Source: Streptomyces mobaraensis NBRC 13819 = DSM 40847
GTDB taxonomy: Bacteria > Actinomycetota > Actinomycetes > Streptomycetales > Streptomycetaceae
Direction: 5' to 3'
DNA length: 64,000 bases
NCBI RefSeq assembly: GCF_017916255.1
Contig: NZ_CP072827.1
Span: forward strand, 7,341,501 to 7,405,500
Positions 49,704 through 57,622 of this stretch are shown in pieces (position 1 is the stretch's first letter; the number at the start of each line of letters is the position of its first letter). The translations under genes and the position numbers were made by a program. Under the pieces are notes generated by a model that was not told the origin of the DNA, did no database searches, and saw only the letters and a list, made by a program, of their open reading frames with translations.

Positions 49704-50612
49704 TCACCCGTCGCGGCCGGCCCGCGCTCCGGGGTCCGCGCCGGCCACCGGAGCGGCCCACGGCGTGTGCGCCGCCGCGGCCAGCAGCAGCCGTTCGCGC
49801 GGCGGTTCCGGGCCGACCGGGCGCCAGACGAGGTCCGGGTCGCCGAGGGAGCCGGCACGCGTGCGCAGGGCGACCAGGCCGTGGTCGCCGATGAGGCGGT
49901 GCCGGAAGAGGGTGTGGCCGCCGTCCGCGTCGATCAGCGTCTCCGGCGTCCATCCGCGCGCGCCCACGTGCGCGAGGACCTCCGCCGCGTAGCCCGGCGC
50001 CCGCTCGGAGGGGAACCACAGCAGACGCTGACCCGCCAGGTCGGACCAGGTCAGCTCCGGCCGCTCGGCCAGGGAGTGCCGGGCGTGCAGCAGGACGCCG
50101 AGCGGTTCGTCGGCGAGCGTGCGCACGGCCAGGCCGGAGGTGTCGTCGGGCGCGCGCAGGATGCCGAACGCCAGGGAGCCGTCGCGCAGCAGCTCGCCCT
50201 GCCGCCCGGAGTCGGCCTGGCGATAGGCGAGCCGCAGCGGCCGGCCGCGCGTCATCACGTCCTCCGCGGCGGCGATGACGGCCTGCGCCACGCCCCGGCA
50301 CACCCCGACCGCCGCCGTGTCCCGGACGGCGCGCGCGGCGGCGACGGAGGACCGGAGCTCGGCGAAGGCCCGGCCGGCGCCCTCCAGCAGCAGCCGCCCC
50401 GCCTCGGTCGGCACCATGCCGTGCGGCAGCCGCCGGAACAGCGGGGTGCCGACGCGGCGTTCCAGCCGCCGGATCTGCTGGCTGAGGCTGGGCTGCGCGA
50501 TCCGCAGCCGCCGGGCCGCCTCCGTGACGGTCCCGGCCTCGGCGACCGCGGCGACGTACCGCAGGTGCCGCAGCTCGATGCCCGCCAGCCCGTCCCCGTC
50601 CGGCTCCTCCAC
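49704..50612 (-). CDS. LysR-family transcriptional regulator
   Basis: The 302-aa protein has a complete LysR layout. The helix-turn-helix is at about residues 13-72 (IELRHLRYVAAVAEAGTVTE, AARRLRIAQPSLSQQIRRLE, RRVGTPLFRRLPHGMVPTEA). An effector-binding domain follows (RPLRLAYRQADSGRQGELLR, FGILRAPDDTSGLAVRTLAD, LGVLLHARHSLAERPELTWS). GTG 50612 follows AGGAGGGG. It is divergent from the YciI-like gene at 50714 with about 100 bp between, where CTATAGGTGCGATCCTATG carries a loose dyad. By the usual LysR rule it controls that neighbour. The ligand is unknown. Confidence 0.92.
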   Translation of the reverse strand: MEEPDGDGLAGIELRHLRYVAAVAEAGTVTEAARRLRIAQPSLSQQIRRLERRVGTPLFRRLPHGMVPTEAGRLLLEGAGRAFAELRSSVAAARAVRDTAAVGVCRGVAQAVIAAAEDVMTRGRPLRLAYRQADSGRQGELLRDGSLAFGILRAPDDTSGLAVRTLADEPLGVLLHARHSLAERPELTWSDLAGQRLLWFPSERAPGYAAEVLAHVGARGWTPETLIDADGGHTLFRHRLIGDHGLVALRTRAGSLGDPDLVWRPVGPEPPRERLLLAAAAHTPWAAPVAGADPGARAGRDG

Positions 50613-50713
50613 CCCGACACCCCTCCTGATCAGCCGCTATAGGTGCGATCCTATGCCCCACCCCGGGTGATCGGTCTTGGCGCCGGACGGGGCCGGTGGC
50701 GCTTACTGGGGAC

Positions 50714-50980
50714 ATGTACGTGATCGTGTTTCGCTACCGCGCCCCGCTGGAGAGGATCGACGAACTGAAGGAGGCCCATTACACGAACCCCGACGGCGTC
50801 TTCGCCCGGGGCCTGGCACGGCTGGCCGGACCGCTGGAGCCGCGCACGGGCGGGCTGGTCCTGGCCGACGGGGAACGGTCGGAGATCGAGGCCGCCGTGG
50901 CCTCCGACCCGTTCGTCACCAGCGGCGCCGCCACCGCCGAGATCCTCCGCTTCCGGCCCGTGTGGACGGCGGAGGGCTGA
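50714..50980 (+). CDS. YciI-family (YCII-related) protein
   Basis: The 88-aa protein MYVIVFRYRAPLERIDELKE shows the ferredoxin-like beta-alpha-beta pattern of the YCII domain. It has the family's H-Y/F region (EAHYTNPDGVFARGLARLAG), GGLVLADGERSEIEAAVASD and DPFVTSGAATAEILRFRPVW. YciI-like proteins are small dimeric, possibly catalytic proteins with a conserved His-Asp pair; their reactions are mostly unknown. The gene is divergent from the LysR regulator, its likely controller. ATG 50714 has only a weak site (GGGGAC). Confidence 0.9.
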   Translation: MYVIVFRYRAPLERIDELKEAHYTNPDGVFARGLARLAGPLEPRTGGLVLADGERSEIEAAVASDPFVTSGAATAEILRFRPVWTAEG

Positions 50981-51052
50981 CGCGGAAGGGGGCCCGGCGA
51001 ACGATCGCCGGACCCCCTCACCCTCGTCTCCGCGCGGGGCGGAGCGCCCGGG

Positions 51053-51412
51053 TCAGTGACCGCAGAACGGCGGGATGATGTTCTTGTGCGCCACCCAGCC
51101 GCGGGTGCCCTTGGCCAGGCCGCCCTTGCTCTTCGACTTCAGCTGCACATAGTCCCAGCCACCGGACTTGCGCAGGATCCGGATCGGGTCCCCGAAGTAG
51201 AGCTGGCCCTTGACCGCCCCCGACGTGCTCGCCTTGCTCCGCAGGCGGGTGCCGTCGGTGTAGATCATGGCGTTGTCCTCGTGGCACTCCTTGGCCGCCA
51301 CGGTGGCGGCCCGCGGAGCGGCGGCCGGGGCGGCGGCCTGCGCCGGGGCGGCCAGGGCCCCGGCGGTGCCGATCAGGGCGGCCGTGGTGAGTGCGAGGGA
51401 TATACGACGCAC
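51053..51412 (-). CDS. Small secreted SH3-like protein
   Basis: The 119-aa protein starts at GTG 51412 behind GGAGGATCC: VRRISLALTTAALIGTAGAL is a signal peptide cut near residue 26. The mature part contains KECHEDNAMIYTDGTRLRSK, GAVKGQLYFGDPIRILRKSG and DYVQLKSKSKGG, ending HKNIIPPFCGH. R-L-R-S-K-A-S-T-S-G-A-V-K-G and GDPIRIL form the typical bacterial SH3 (SH3b) pattern. Two cysteines near the ends of the mature part (CHED, FCGH) could clamp it. Such small proteins may bind cell wall; no catalytic domain is present. Confidence 0.85.
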   Translation of the reverse strand: MRRISLALTTAALIGTAGALAAPAQAAAPAAAPRAATVAAKECHEDNAMIYTDGTRLRSKASTSGAVKGQLYFGDPIRILRKSGGWDYVQLKSKSKGGLAKGTRGWVAHKNIIPPFCGH

Positions 51413-51544
51413 GGATCCTCCGGAAGTGGTACTCGTTCGATGCGGCGGACGCCGCGCGAACACCCTAAGAGGCGAGAGGGCCCGTTCCGCTTACGATCTT
51501 GTCACGTCCCTGCCACAAGTCGAACGCCCCGCGGCGGGCGGAGG

Positions 51545-52084
51545 CTACGGCAGGATCTCCAGCTGCACCGCGCTCACCGTGCCCCGCAGGCCGGTGGCCA
51601 GGCAGTCCGTGGGGAGTTGGCGGGACGTCGCGGTCACCGTGCGGCGGACCTGACGGCCTGTGCCACGGCCCTCCACCACCCGGCCCGACTGCTCGGTGGT
51701 CACGGTGCCCGCGACGCGGGCGACGGTGGCGCTGTCGATGACGATCCGGGAACGGGCGCCGTCGGCGTAGCGGACCGTCTCGGTGCCGCTCGCGAAGGTG
51801 ACGGAGACACAGGACGCCGAGGGCGAGGACGAGGTGAAGGAGCTCGTGGCGGGAAGGGTGCGGCCGGGGGCGGTGGTGCAGGAGTAACGCACCTTCGCCT
51901 CGTTGCGCGTCGGCCGGGGCTGGAGGGTGAGCGGTGGGTCGTAGCGGCTGGTGGCGTCGCCGGTGCAGGTGACGGATCCGTCGCCGGCCGCCTCGCCGGC
52001 CCGGCTCGCCGGCGCCACCACGCATGAGGAGACCACCAGCACCAGAGAACCCAGTGCGACCGCCGTACCCCGCCCACCGAACAC
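51545..52084 (-). CDS. Exported hypothetical protein with four to five cysteines
   Basis: The 179-aa protein starts at GTG 52084 behind GGGAGGACGC: VFGGRGTAVALGSLVLVVSS, a signal sequence. The following Cys (LVLVVSSC) could be a lipobox, although S-S-C fits poorly. The mature part has SVTCTGDATSRYDPPLTLQP, KVRYSCTTAPGR, SASCVSVTF and PTDCLATGLRGTVSAVQLEI. The beta-rich, Thr/Val-rich pattern suggests an immunoglobulin-like or jelly-roll fold. I do not recognise a family and neighbours give no hint. It is co-directional with the SH3-like gene but 132 bp away. Confidence 0.75.
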   Translation of the reverse strand: MFGGRGTAVALGSLVLVVSSCVVAPASRAGEAAGDGSVTCTGDATSRYDPPLTLQPRPTRNEAKVRYSCTTAPGRTLPATSSFTSSSPSASCVSVTFASGTETVRYADGARSRIVIDSATVARVAGTVTTEQSGRVVEGRGTGRQVRRTVTATSRQLPTDCLATGLRGTVSAVQLEILP

Positions 52085-52297
52085 GCGTCCTCCCAGACGT
52101 CCCGTTCCGCTCCAGGTGTTCCACCTACCCGCGGCCGTACCCTCCGCCCCGGGCGCTCCGGTGTGCGGCACCGCGCCCGCCTGCCCCGCCGCGCCGTCGC
52201 CCGCGCCCCTCCTCCCGGCGGATGCTTGGCGTCCGGTCCGCGTCGGGTAGGTCGTGCCGGACGGACGACCGGTGTGACAACAGCAAGAGGAGACCCA

Positions 52298-52813
52298 GTG
52301 AGCCCTACGATCACCACCGCCGCGGCGACGGCGCGGGCGCGCGTGTTCGCCATGATGGACGCCGACGACGACCGGGTCGTCACGCGGCACGACTACCTCT
52401 CCCGCATCGACCGGACCGTACGCGCCACGGGACGCACGGAAGACGACCCGCTCGTCGTCGCGGCCCGCGCGGAGGGCGCCCGGGCATGGGGCGCGATGGA
52501 CGCCGACGGCGACGGGCGGCTGACGTACGACGAGTACGAGGCGTGGGTGGACGCCGAGAAGTTCGACACCGTCTGCCGGTTCGCCCTCGGGGCGCTCTTC
52601 GACCTCGCCGACGCGGACGCGGACGGCGCCCTGGACGCACGGGAGTTCACTCTCCTGCGCACCGCGCTGAACAATCCCTCCGGCAACGCCGCCGCCGCGT
52701 TCGACGCGCTGGACACCGACCGCGACGGCCGCGTGAGCCGCGCGGCGTACCTCGCCGCGATCCGCGCCTACGTCGTCGGCGAGGACTCCCCGATGGGCGA
52801 GGTCCTGTACTAG
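52298..52813 (+). CDS. Calerythrin-like EF-hand calcium-binding protein
   Basis: The 171-aa soluble protein has four EF-hand loops: DADDDRVVTRHD (residues 21-32), DADGDGRLTYDE (about 67), DADADGALDARE (about 104) and DTDRDGRVSRAA (about 138). Loops 2-4 keep the calcium ligands at positions 1, 3, 5 and 12, or near-matches. Loop 1 has Asp at position 12 and Val at 7, and loop 4 ends in Ala at position 12, so both may bind weakly. Spacing of the hands agrees with actinobacterial calerythrins (about 170-180 aa), which buffer or sense calcium. GTG 52298 follows AGAGGAG by 6 nt. Confidence 0.9.
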   Translation: MSPTITTAAATARARVFAMMDADDDRVVTRHDYLSRIDRTVRATGRTEDDPLVVAARAEGARAWGAMDADGDGRLTYDEYEAWVDAEKFDTVCRFALGALFDLADADADGALDAREFTLLRTALNNPSGNAAAAFDALDTDRDGRVSRAAYLAAIRAYVVGEDSPMGEVLY

Positions 52814-52848
52814 AAATCCTGTAGGGGGCGCCGGGACGGCACGGCGGC

Positions 52849-53058
52849 CTACGGCCGGACGCCGCCGAACGCCCGCCGGTTGACGTGCGTCAGCGCGTGC
52901 CGGACGCGCAGCTCCGCGAGGCGCCGCAGGGCCGGGGCGCCGTAGAAGGCGCGGAGGAGGTCCGCGTCGAAGGCGTGGGCGCCGTAGAGGTACGGCCGTC
53001 CTCCCGCGCCCGCGCAGGTCTCCGGCAGCCGCCGCTGGACCCGCCGGGTCTCGGAGAG
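52849..53058 (-). pseudogene. C-terminal remnant of an FAD-linked oxidase
   Basis: About 65 residues in one frame, QRRLPETCAGAGGRPYLYGA then HAFDADLLRAFYGAPALRRL and HALTHVNRRAFGG, look like the last part of an FAD-binding (DWF1 or alditol-oxidase-like) enzyme. Upstream the frame has no FAD domain and soon enters unrelated sequence. It abuts a second remnant on the opposite strand, so a deletion or rearrangement between two genes is likely. The call rests on memory of the family's tail and is tentative. Confidence 0.4.
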
Positions 53059-53113
53059 CGCGAGGCCGTCGGACCGGGGTGCCGACGCGAAGACGCCGAT
53101 CCCGTGGTGGACG

Positions 53114-53376
53114 GACGCGGTGGTCCTGGGCGAGGTGCTCGCGGACGCCGCCGATGATGTGCCGGGCCGCCTGGCCCGGTACAACGCCGAATGCCGCGAA
53201 CGGACCGCCCGCGTCCAGCTACTGGCCCGGCGGATGGGCGAGGAGCTGTACCACCCGCCGGCGAGGAGGCCCGGGCCCGCAACGCGGTGCCGCGGTCGCT
53301 CGGCGAGGACGACCTGTACGCGCGGGTGACCCGGCTGCACGGCGCCCGGGACTTCACGCTGCCGCGGGTGGGCTGA
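53114..53376 (+). pseudogene. C-terminal remnant of an FAD-dependent aromatic monooxygenase
   Basis: The frame DAVVLGEVLADAADDVPGRL, then YNAECRERTARVQLLARRMG, is the helix at the end of PHBH-fold monooxygenases. At about 53261 the frame changes: one extra C in CACCCGCCGG continues it as AGEEARARNAVPRSLGEDDL and ends FTLPRVG at 53376. The FAD-binding N-terminal 300 residues are absent. It is a truncated gene whose 5' part was lost, probably in the event that also cut the neighbouring oxidase fragment. Confidence 0.5.
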
Positions 53377-53388
53377 GCACGGCGGGGC

Positions 53389-54180
53389 TCAGCCCGCCTC
53401 GGCCGGGCCGTCGCCCGCACCGGCCCCGCCCCGGCCGTCGTCCCCGTCACCGCCACCGGCCAGGCGCAGGGCCAGGGCGCGGTCGCGGGTGTCGAGAGCG
53501 TCGACGAGGGCGGTCCGGCGGTCGAGGCGGGCGCGCAGGGTCCCGGGACCGGCGGCGGCGTCGGCGCGTTCGGCGAGCGGCAGCAGGCCCTCGTACAGCG
53601 AGCGCAGCAGGGCGCCCGGGCCGAGCGCGGCGAGGCGGGCGCGCAGCCGCCGGTCGGCCCGGGCGAAGGCGGCGGGGTCGGCGGCGACGGCCGCCTCGGC
53701 CAGCGGGACCAGCAGACGCCGCAAGTCGGCGACGTCGGCGGGGGAGGCGTGCCACAGGGCGTCCGCGACGAGCAGCGGGTCCAGGGCGTCGCGGACGCGC
53801 AGCGCCTCGTCGGGCCGCTGCCCGTCCAGGGCTTCGGTCCAGGCGTCTCGCCGGGGCCCGGCCGGGGGCGGCTGGGCGGCGAAGAGCCCGCCGCCGGGAC
53901 CCGGGCGCACGGTGACCAGGCCGCGGGTCTGCAGCAGGCGCAGCGCCTCGTTGAAGGTGCCGACGGAGACCCCGCACTCCGCGCGCAGCTCCTCCTTGGT
54001 ACCGAGCCGGGCGCCCGGCCGGCTGCGGGCGACGCGGTCGGCGACGCGGTCGGCGGCCGTCTCGGCGCGGGAGGGGGCGGACGGGCGTTCCCAGTCGGCG
54101 CGGCAGAGGGCGGGGAGGTCGGCGGCGTCCCGCACGGAGTGCTCGGCGGGCCCGTCCGCGGGGTGGTCGGTGGTCTGCAC
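53389..54180 (-). CDS. GntR/FadR-family transcriptional repressor
   Basis: The 263-aa protein has an N-terminal extension, then a GntR winged helix (about residues 42-100: ADRVADRVARSRPGARLGTK, EELRAECGVSVGTFNEALRL, LQTRGLVTVRPGPGGGLFAA). A helical FCD-like ligand domain follows (EALRVRDALDPLLVADALWH, ADLRRLLVPLAEAAVAADPA), ending in a Gly/Asp/Ala-rich low-complexity tail. GTG 54180 follows GAGGAGACCA. It is divergent from the flavin reductase/monooxygenase pair. The spacer contains a perfect 16-bp palindrome and a 10-bp inverted repeat of the same AT-rich core, the obvious operator. An aromatic or acyl inducer would fit the operon, by inference. Confidence 0.9.
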   Translation of the reverse strand: MQTTDHPADGPAEHSVRDAADLPALCRADWERPSAPSRAETAADRVADRVARSRPGARLGTKEELRAECGVSVGTFNEALRLLQTRGLVTVRPGPGGGLFAAQPPPAGPRRDAWTEALDGQRPDEALRVRDALDPLLVADALWHASPADVADLRRLLVPLAEAAVAADPAAFARADRRLRARLAALGPGALLRSLYEGLLPLAERADAAAGPGTLRARLDRRTALVDALDTRDRALALRLAGGGDGDDGRGGAGAGDGPAEAG

Positions 54181-54203
54181 TGGTCTCCTCGACGCCGACT
54201 GAA

Positions 54204-54283
54204 ATGATTATGGCGAATAGTCTCGCACCTCTTGACGCCTTTCGTAAGCCGCATGCATGATCACCATAATCATCATGATGATT
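54204..54283. promoter_or_regulatory. GntR operator region of the monooxygenase operon
   Basis: AATCATCATGATGATT at 54268-54283 is a perfect 16-bp palindrome. ATGATTATGG (54204-54213) and CCATAATCAT (54264-54273) are exact inverted copies 50 bp apart. TTGACG (54232-54237) with CATGAT 18 bp downstream is a plausible promoter covered by these sites. The AT-rich island is striking in this genome. Confidence 0.75.
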
Positions 54284-54294
54284 TAGGAGAGGTG

Positions 54295-54774
54295 ATGGGA
54301 CAGCAGGACTTCCGTGAGGCGATGGCCGGCGTCTGCGCGCCGGTGACGATCGTGACGGCCGCCGAGCACGGGACCCCCTACGGGGTCACGGTGAGCGCCT
54401 TCGCCTCCCTGTCCCTCCGCCCCCCGATGGTGTCGGTGGCGCTGAACCGGTCGTCCGACGTGCTCCGGCGCATCCTCGCGACCGGGCGGTTCGGCGTGAA
54501 CGTGCTGAGCGGCGAGCAGGACGGGCCGGCCAGGACCTTCGCCCGCCGGCTGCCCGACCGCTTCGCCGCGTCCGGCGCGCCCTGGACCTACGACCACGGC
54601 CTGCCGCGGCTCACCGACGCGCCGGGCTGGCTGGTGTGCGACCTCCGCTCGGCGGTCGAGGGCGGCGACCACCTGCTGCTCCTCGGCGACGTCACCCACG
54701 TCCGCACGTCCAAGGCCGCACCCCTCGTCTACGGCCACCGCACCTTCGGCACCCACTCCGCGTTCGCGCGCTGA
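54295..54774 (+). CDS. Flavin reductase of a two-component monooxygenase
   Basis: The 159-aa protein MGQQDFREAMAGVCAPVTIV is a short-chain (HpaC/HsaB-like) flavin reductase that supplies reduced FMN or FAD to its partner. Typical segments are TPYGVTVSAFASLSLRPPMV (T-x-S-A-F-x-S-x-S-x-x-P-P), SVALNRSSDVLRRI, GRFGVNVLSGEQ and the C-terminal GHRTFGTH. ATG 54295 follows AGGAGAGGTG. The monooxygenase gene starts 20 bp downstream, so they form one operon under the GntR-type operator. Confidence 0.92.
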   Translation: MGQQDFREAMAGVCAPVTIVTAAEHGTPYGVTVSAFASLSLRPPMVSVALNRSSDVLRRILATGRFGVNVLSGEQDGPARTFARRLPDRFAASGAPWTYDHGLPRLTDAPGWLVCDLRSAVEGGDHLLLLGDVTHVRTSKAAPLVYGHRTFGTHSAFAR

Positions 54775-54794
54775 ATCCAGCCAGGAGACCCCTT

Positions 54795-56012
54795 ATGACC
54801 ACCACGCCTTCCCGGTCCGTACCGTCGGCCGCTTCCCCCGCCCCGACCGGCGCCGAACTCGTCGAACGGGCGGAGGCGCTGCGGCCCCTGCTGCGGGAGC
54901 ACGCCCCCCGGATCGACGCGGACCGGCGGCTGACCGACGCTGTGGTCGACGAGCTCACCGAGGCCGGGCTGTTCCGGCTGACCGTGCCCCGGCGCTTCGG
55001 CGGATACGAGACCGACGTCCGCACCCTGATCGACGTGACGGCCGCGCTGGCCGAGGGCGACGGCTCCACCGGCTGGGTGGTCGCCGTCGTCAACACCTGC
55101 AACTGGCTCGCCGCCCTCTTCCCCGAGCAGGCGCAGGAGGACGTCTTCGGCGCCGACCCCGACGCCCGGGTCACCGGCGTCTTCAGCCCCACCGCCACCA
55201 GCGACAGGATCGAGGGCGGCTGGCGGGTGTCCGGCCGCTGGTACTACAACTCCGGCGCCCCGCACTCCTCCTGGGCCGTCGTCGGCATACCGCTCACCGA
55301 CGCCGACGGTGCCGTCACCGACCAGGCCATGGCCCTGGTCCCGCGGTCCGAGCTGCGCTGCGAGGACACCTGGTTCGTCGCCGGGATGCGCGGCACCGCC
55401 AGCAACTGCCTGGTCGCCGAGGACGTGTTCGTGCCCGAGCACCGGGTGATGTCCGTGCCGGGCGCCATCGAGGGCGACGTCCCCGCCGACCACGGCCCCA
55501 CCGGGCTCTTCCGCGTCGCGTTCGCCCCCTTCCTGGCCGTCGGCCTGACGGGCCCGCAGCTCGGCCTCGGCCGGGCCGCGCTGAAGCTGGTCACCGAGAA
55601 GGCCGCGACCAAACCGATCGCCTACACCTACTACGGCACCCAGGCGGAGTCGGTCGGCGTGCAGACCCGGGTCGCCGAGGCCGCCATGAGGATCGACACC
55701 GCCCACCTGCACGCCCACCGGGCCGCCGCGGACCTCGACACGGCCGCGGCCCGCGGCGCGCAGCTCGACCTCCTGACCAGGGCCCGGGTCCGCGCCGACT
55801 CCGGACACGCCGTCGACAACCTGATGTCCGCCCTCAACACCCTGGTCGACGTGCACGGCGCGGGATCCTTCGCGGACGCCAACGCGCTGCAGCGGATCTG
55901 GCGGGACGCGAGTGTGGCCGCCCGGCACGCGGCCTCCACCCCGGCGGTGGGCATGGAGATCTACGGCAAGCTGCTGCTCGGCGTCGAGGAGCGGATCACC
56001 CCGTTCATCTGA
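54795..56012 (+). CDS. Group D (acyl-CoA-dehydrogenase-fold) flavin-dependent monooxygenase
   Basis: The 405-aa oxygenase component has the acyl-CoA-dehydrogenase fold of HsaA/HpaB-like enzymes. Segments include ELVERAEALRPLLREHAPRI, LTEAGLFRLTVPRRFGGYET, GDGSTGWVVAVVNTCNWLAA, GGWRVSGRWYYNSGAPHSSW and the C-terminal NTLVDVHGAGSFADANALQR then WRDASVAARHA. It would use reduced flavin from the adjacent reductase and oxygen to hydroxylate an aromatic or similar substrate. The general-base residue of dehydrogenases is not evident, supporting oxygenase function. The stop codon lies in a 10-bp-period repeat. The substrate is not predictable from the sequence alone. Confidence 0.9.
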   Translation: MTTTPSRSVPSAASPAPTGAELVERAEALRPLLREHAPRIDADRRLTDAVVDELTEAGLFRLTVPRRFGGYETDVRTLIDVTAALAEGDGSTGWVVAVVNTCNWLAALFPEQAQEDVFGADPDARVTGVFSPTATSDRIEGGWRVSGRWYYNSGAPHSSWAVVGIPLTDADGAVTDQAMALVPRSELRCEDTWFVAGMRGTASNCLVAEDVFVPEHRVMSVPGAIEGDVPADHGPTGLFRVAFAPFLAVGLTGPQLGLGRAALKLVTEKAATKPIAYTYYGTQAESVGVQTRVAEAAMRIDTAHLHAHRAAADLDTAAARGAQLDLLTRARVRADSGHAVDNLMSALNTLVDVHGAGSFADANALQRIWRDASVAARHAASTPAVGMEIYGKLLLGVEERITPFI

Positions 56013-56040
56013 GTTCACCTGAATTCATCCGAGTTCATTC
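56001..56040 (+). repeat. Four-fold 10-bp direct repeat across the monooxygenase stop codon
   Basis: CCGTTCATCT, GAGTTCACCT, GAATTCATCC and GAGTTCATTC follow one another with exactly 10-bp period (56001-56040). They share the G-x-x-TTCA-x-C/T core. The first unit codes for the last residues (PFI) and the stop. Helical phasing of one turn would suit a DNA-binding protein; slippage is the alternative. Confidence 0.7.
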
Positions 56041-56127
56041 GATCCCGCCCGCACCCGGAGCGCCGCGCGTAGGCCACGCGGACCAGCGCGCGGCGCCCGG
56101 GCGCCGCCGTGGGGTAGCCGTGACGAG

Positions 56128-56730
56128 GTGAGAGCACTCATCGTCAACTGCACTCTGAAGAAATCCCCCGAGCCGTCCAACACCGAGGCGCTGGCCCAGG
56201 TCGTCGCCGGGCGGCTCACCGAACTCGGCGTCCGGACCGACCACGTGCGCGCGGTCGACCTCGACATCCGGCCCGGCGTCGGCTCCGACATGGGCGACGG
56301 CGACGCCTGGCCCGCCGTCCGGGAGAAGATCCTCGCCGCCGAGATCCTCGTCATGGCCTCCCCGACCTGGCTCGGACGTCCCTCGTCCGTCGCCCAGCGG
56401 GTCCTCGAACGGATGGACGCCATGCTGAGCGAGACCGACGACGAGGGGCGCCCGGTGGCGTACAACCGCGTCGCCGGCGTCGTCGTCACCGGCAACGAGG
56501 ACGGCGCCCACCATGTCATCAGCGAGATCAGTGGCGCCCTCGTCGACATCGGGTACACCGTCCCGGGGCAGTCCTGGACGTACTGGCACCTGGGCCCCGG
56601 GCCCGGGCCCGACTACCTGGACGAGTCCAAGGGGCACGAGTGGTCGCACAAGACCGCCCGGGCCATGGCCGCCAACCTGCAGGGCGTCGCCGCGGCGCTG
56701 GCCGCCCGGCCGCTCGGCGCGCCGGGCTGA
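56128..56730 (+). CDS. Flavodoxin-like NAD(P)H-dependent FMN reductase
   Basis: The 200-aa protein begins at GTG 56128: MRALIVNCTLKKSPEPSNTE, the FMN phosphate-binding loop (N-C-T-L-K-x-S-P-x-x-S-N-T). It continues with EILVMASPTWLGRPSSVAQR (aromatic flavin-binding loop) and FMN-pocket residues in VVVTGNEDGAHHVISEISGA. It belongs to the NADPH-dependent FMN reductase / WrbA-like superfamily and would pass electrons from NAD(P)H to flavin or quinones. It follows the monooxygenase by 115 bp on the same strand, but that oxygenase already has a reductase partner. It may act on a quinone product; this is inference. Confidence 0.88.
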   Translation: MRALIVNCTLKKSPEPSNTEALAQVVAGRLTELGVRTDHVRAVDLDIRPGVGSDMGDGDAWPAVREKILAAEILVMASPTWLGRPSSVAQRVLERMDAMLSETDDEGRPVAYNRVAGVVVTGNEDGAHHVISEISGALVDIGYTVPGQSWTYWHLGPGPGPDYLDESKGHEWSHKTARAMAANLQGVAAALAARPLGAPG

Positions 56731-56758
56731 ATCCGCGACCGGCCCCCCGCCCTCGGGC

Positions 56759-57622
56759 TCAGCCCGTCACCCCGCCCTCCGCGAACAGCAGCGCCACGTC
56801 CACCCCCGCCACCAGCACCGCCGCCGCGAACGGCGCGCCCGGGCGGCGGGCGGCGAGCGCGGACCCGGCGAGGGCGGCCGTCGCCGCCCCGGCCAGGGCC
56901 GCCGCGCCCGTGGCCGAGGGCGGGCCCGGCGGGCCCAGCACCAGGGCGGCGGTGGCCGCCACGAGGACCGCCGGCAGGATCCGCCGGACGGCGGCCCCGC
57001 CCAGCCGGTGCGGCAGCCCGCGCACACCGGTCGCGAGGTCGCCGGCGATGTCCGGGAGCGTGTCGGCCAGATGGGCGCCCGCCCCCAGCAGCGCCGCCGC
57101 CAGGACGACCCACCAGGCGGGCCACGGCCGCCCGGGCAGGCCCAGGGCGACGAACGCGGGCAGGGAGGCGAAGCCCAGGGCGTACGGGAGCCAGGACCAG
57201 ACCGTCGCCTTCCACCCGAGGTCGTAGGCCCATGCCGCCGCCACCCCGGCCAGGTGCACGGCCCCGGCGAGCGGACCGACGGCCAGCGACAGCGGTACGC
57301 ACAGCGCGAGCGCGGTCCACGCCGCCGCCCACACCGTGCGCGGGCGGACCGCCCCCGCCGCGACGGGCTTGCCGCGGCGGCCCAGGGCGGCGTCCCGGGC
57401 GGCGTCGAACGCGTCGTTGCACCAGCCGACGGACAGCTGACCGGCCAGCACCGCGCCCGCCACCAGGGCGGATCCGGCCGGGGAGTACCCGGCGGCCACG
57501 GCGAGCGCCGTCACCAGCACCGTGACCGCCGCCGTCGGGCCCGGGTGGCAGGACGCCGCCAGGCCCGCGACCGGCCCGCTCCCGCGCGCCCGGTCCGGGG
57601 CCCGCACCTCCGTCGCGTCCAC
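56759..57622 (-). CDS. UbiA-family membrane prenyltransferase
   Basis: The 287-aa protein has eight to nine hydrophobic helices and both Asp-rich motifs of the family. SVGWCNDAFDAARDAALGRR is N-D-x-x-D-x-x-x-D followed by R-x-x-K-P at the first site. HLADTLPDIAGDLATGVRGL is the second. GTG 57622 gives MDATEVRAPDRARGSGPVAG before the first helix. UbiA enzymes prenylate aromatic acceptors or make lipid quinones. Divergence from the phenolic-lipid operon at 57818 (195-bp spacer) makes prenylation of an alkylresorcinol or quinone conceivable, but actinobacterial UbiA relatives serve many pathways. Confidence 0.9.
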   Translation of the reverse strand: MDATEVRAPDRARGSGPVAGLAASCHPGPTAAVTVLVTALAVAAGYSPAGSALVAGAVLAGQLSVGWCNDAFDAARDAALGRRGKPVAAGAVRPRTVWAAAWTALALCVPLSLAVGPLAGAVHLAGVAAAWAYDLGWKATVWSWLPYALGFASLPAFVALGLPGRPWPAWWVVLAAALLGAGAHLADTLPDIAGDLATGVRGLPHRLGGAAVRRILPAVLVAATAALVLGPPGPPSATGAAALAGAATAALAGSALAARRPGAPFAAAVLVAGVDVALLFAEGGVTG

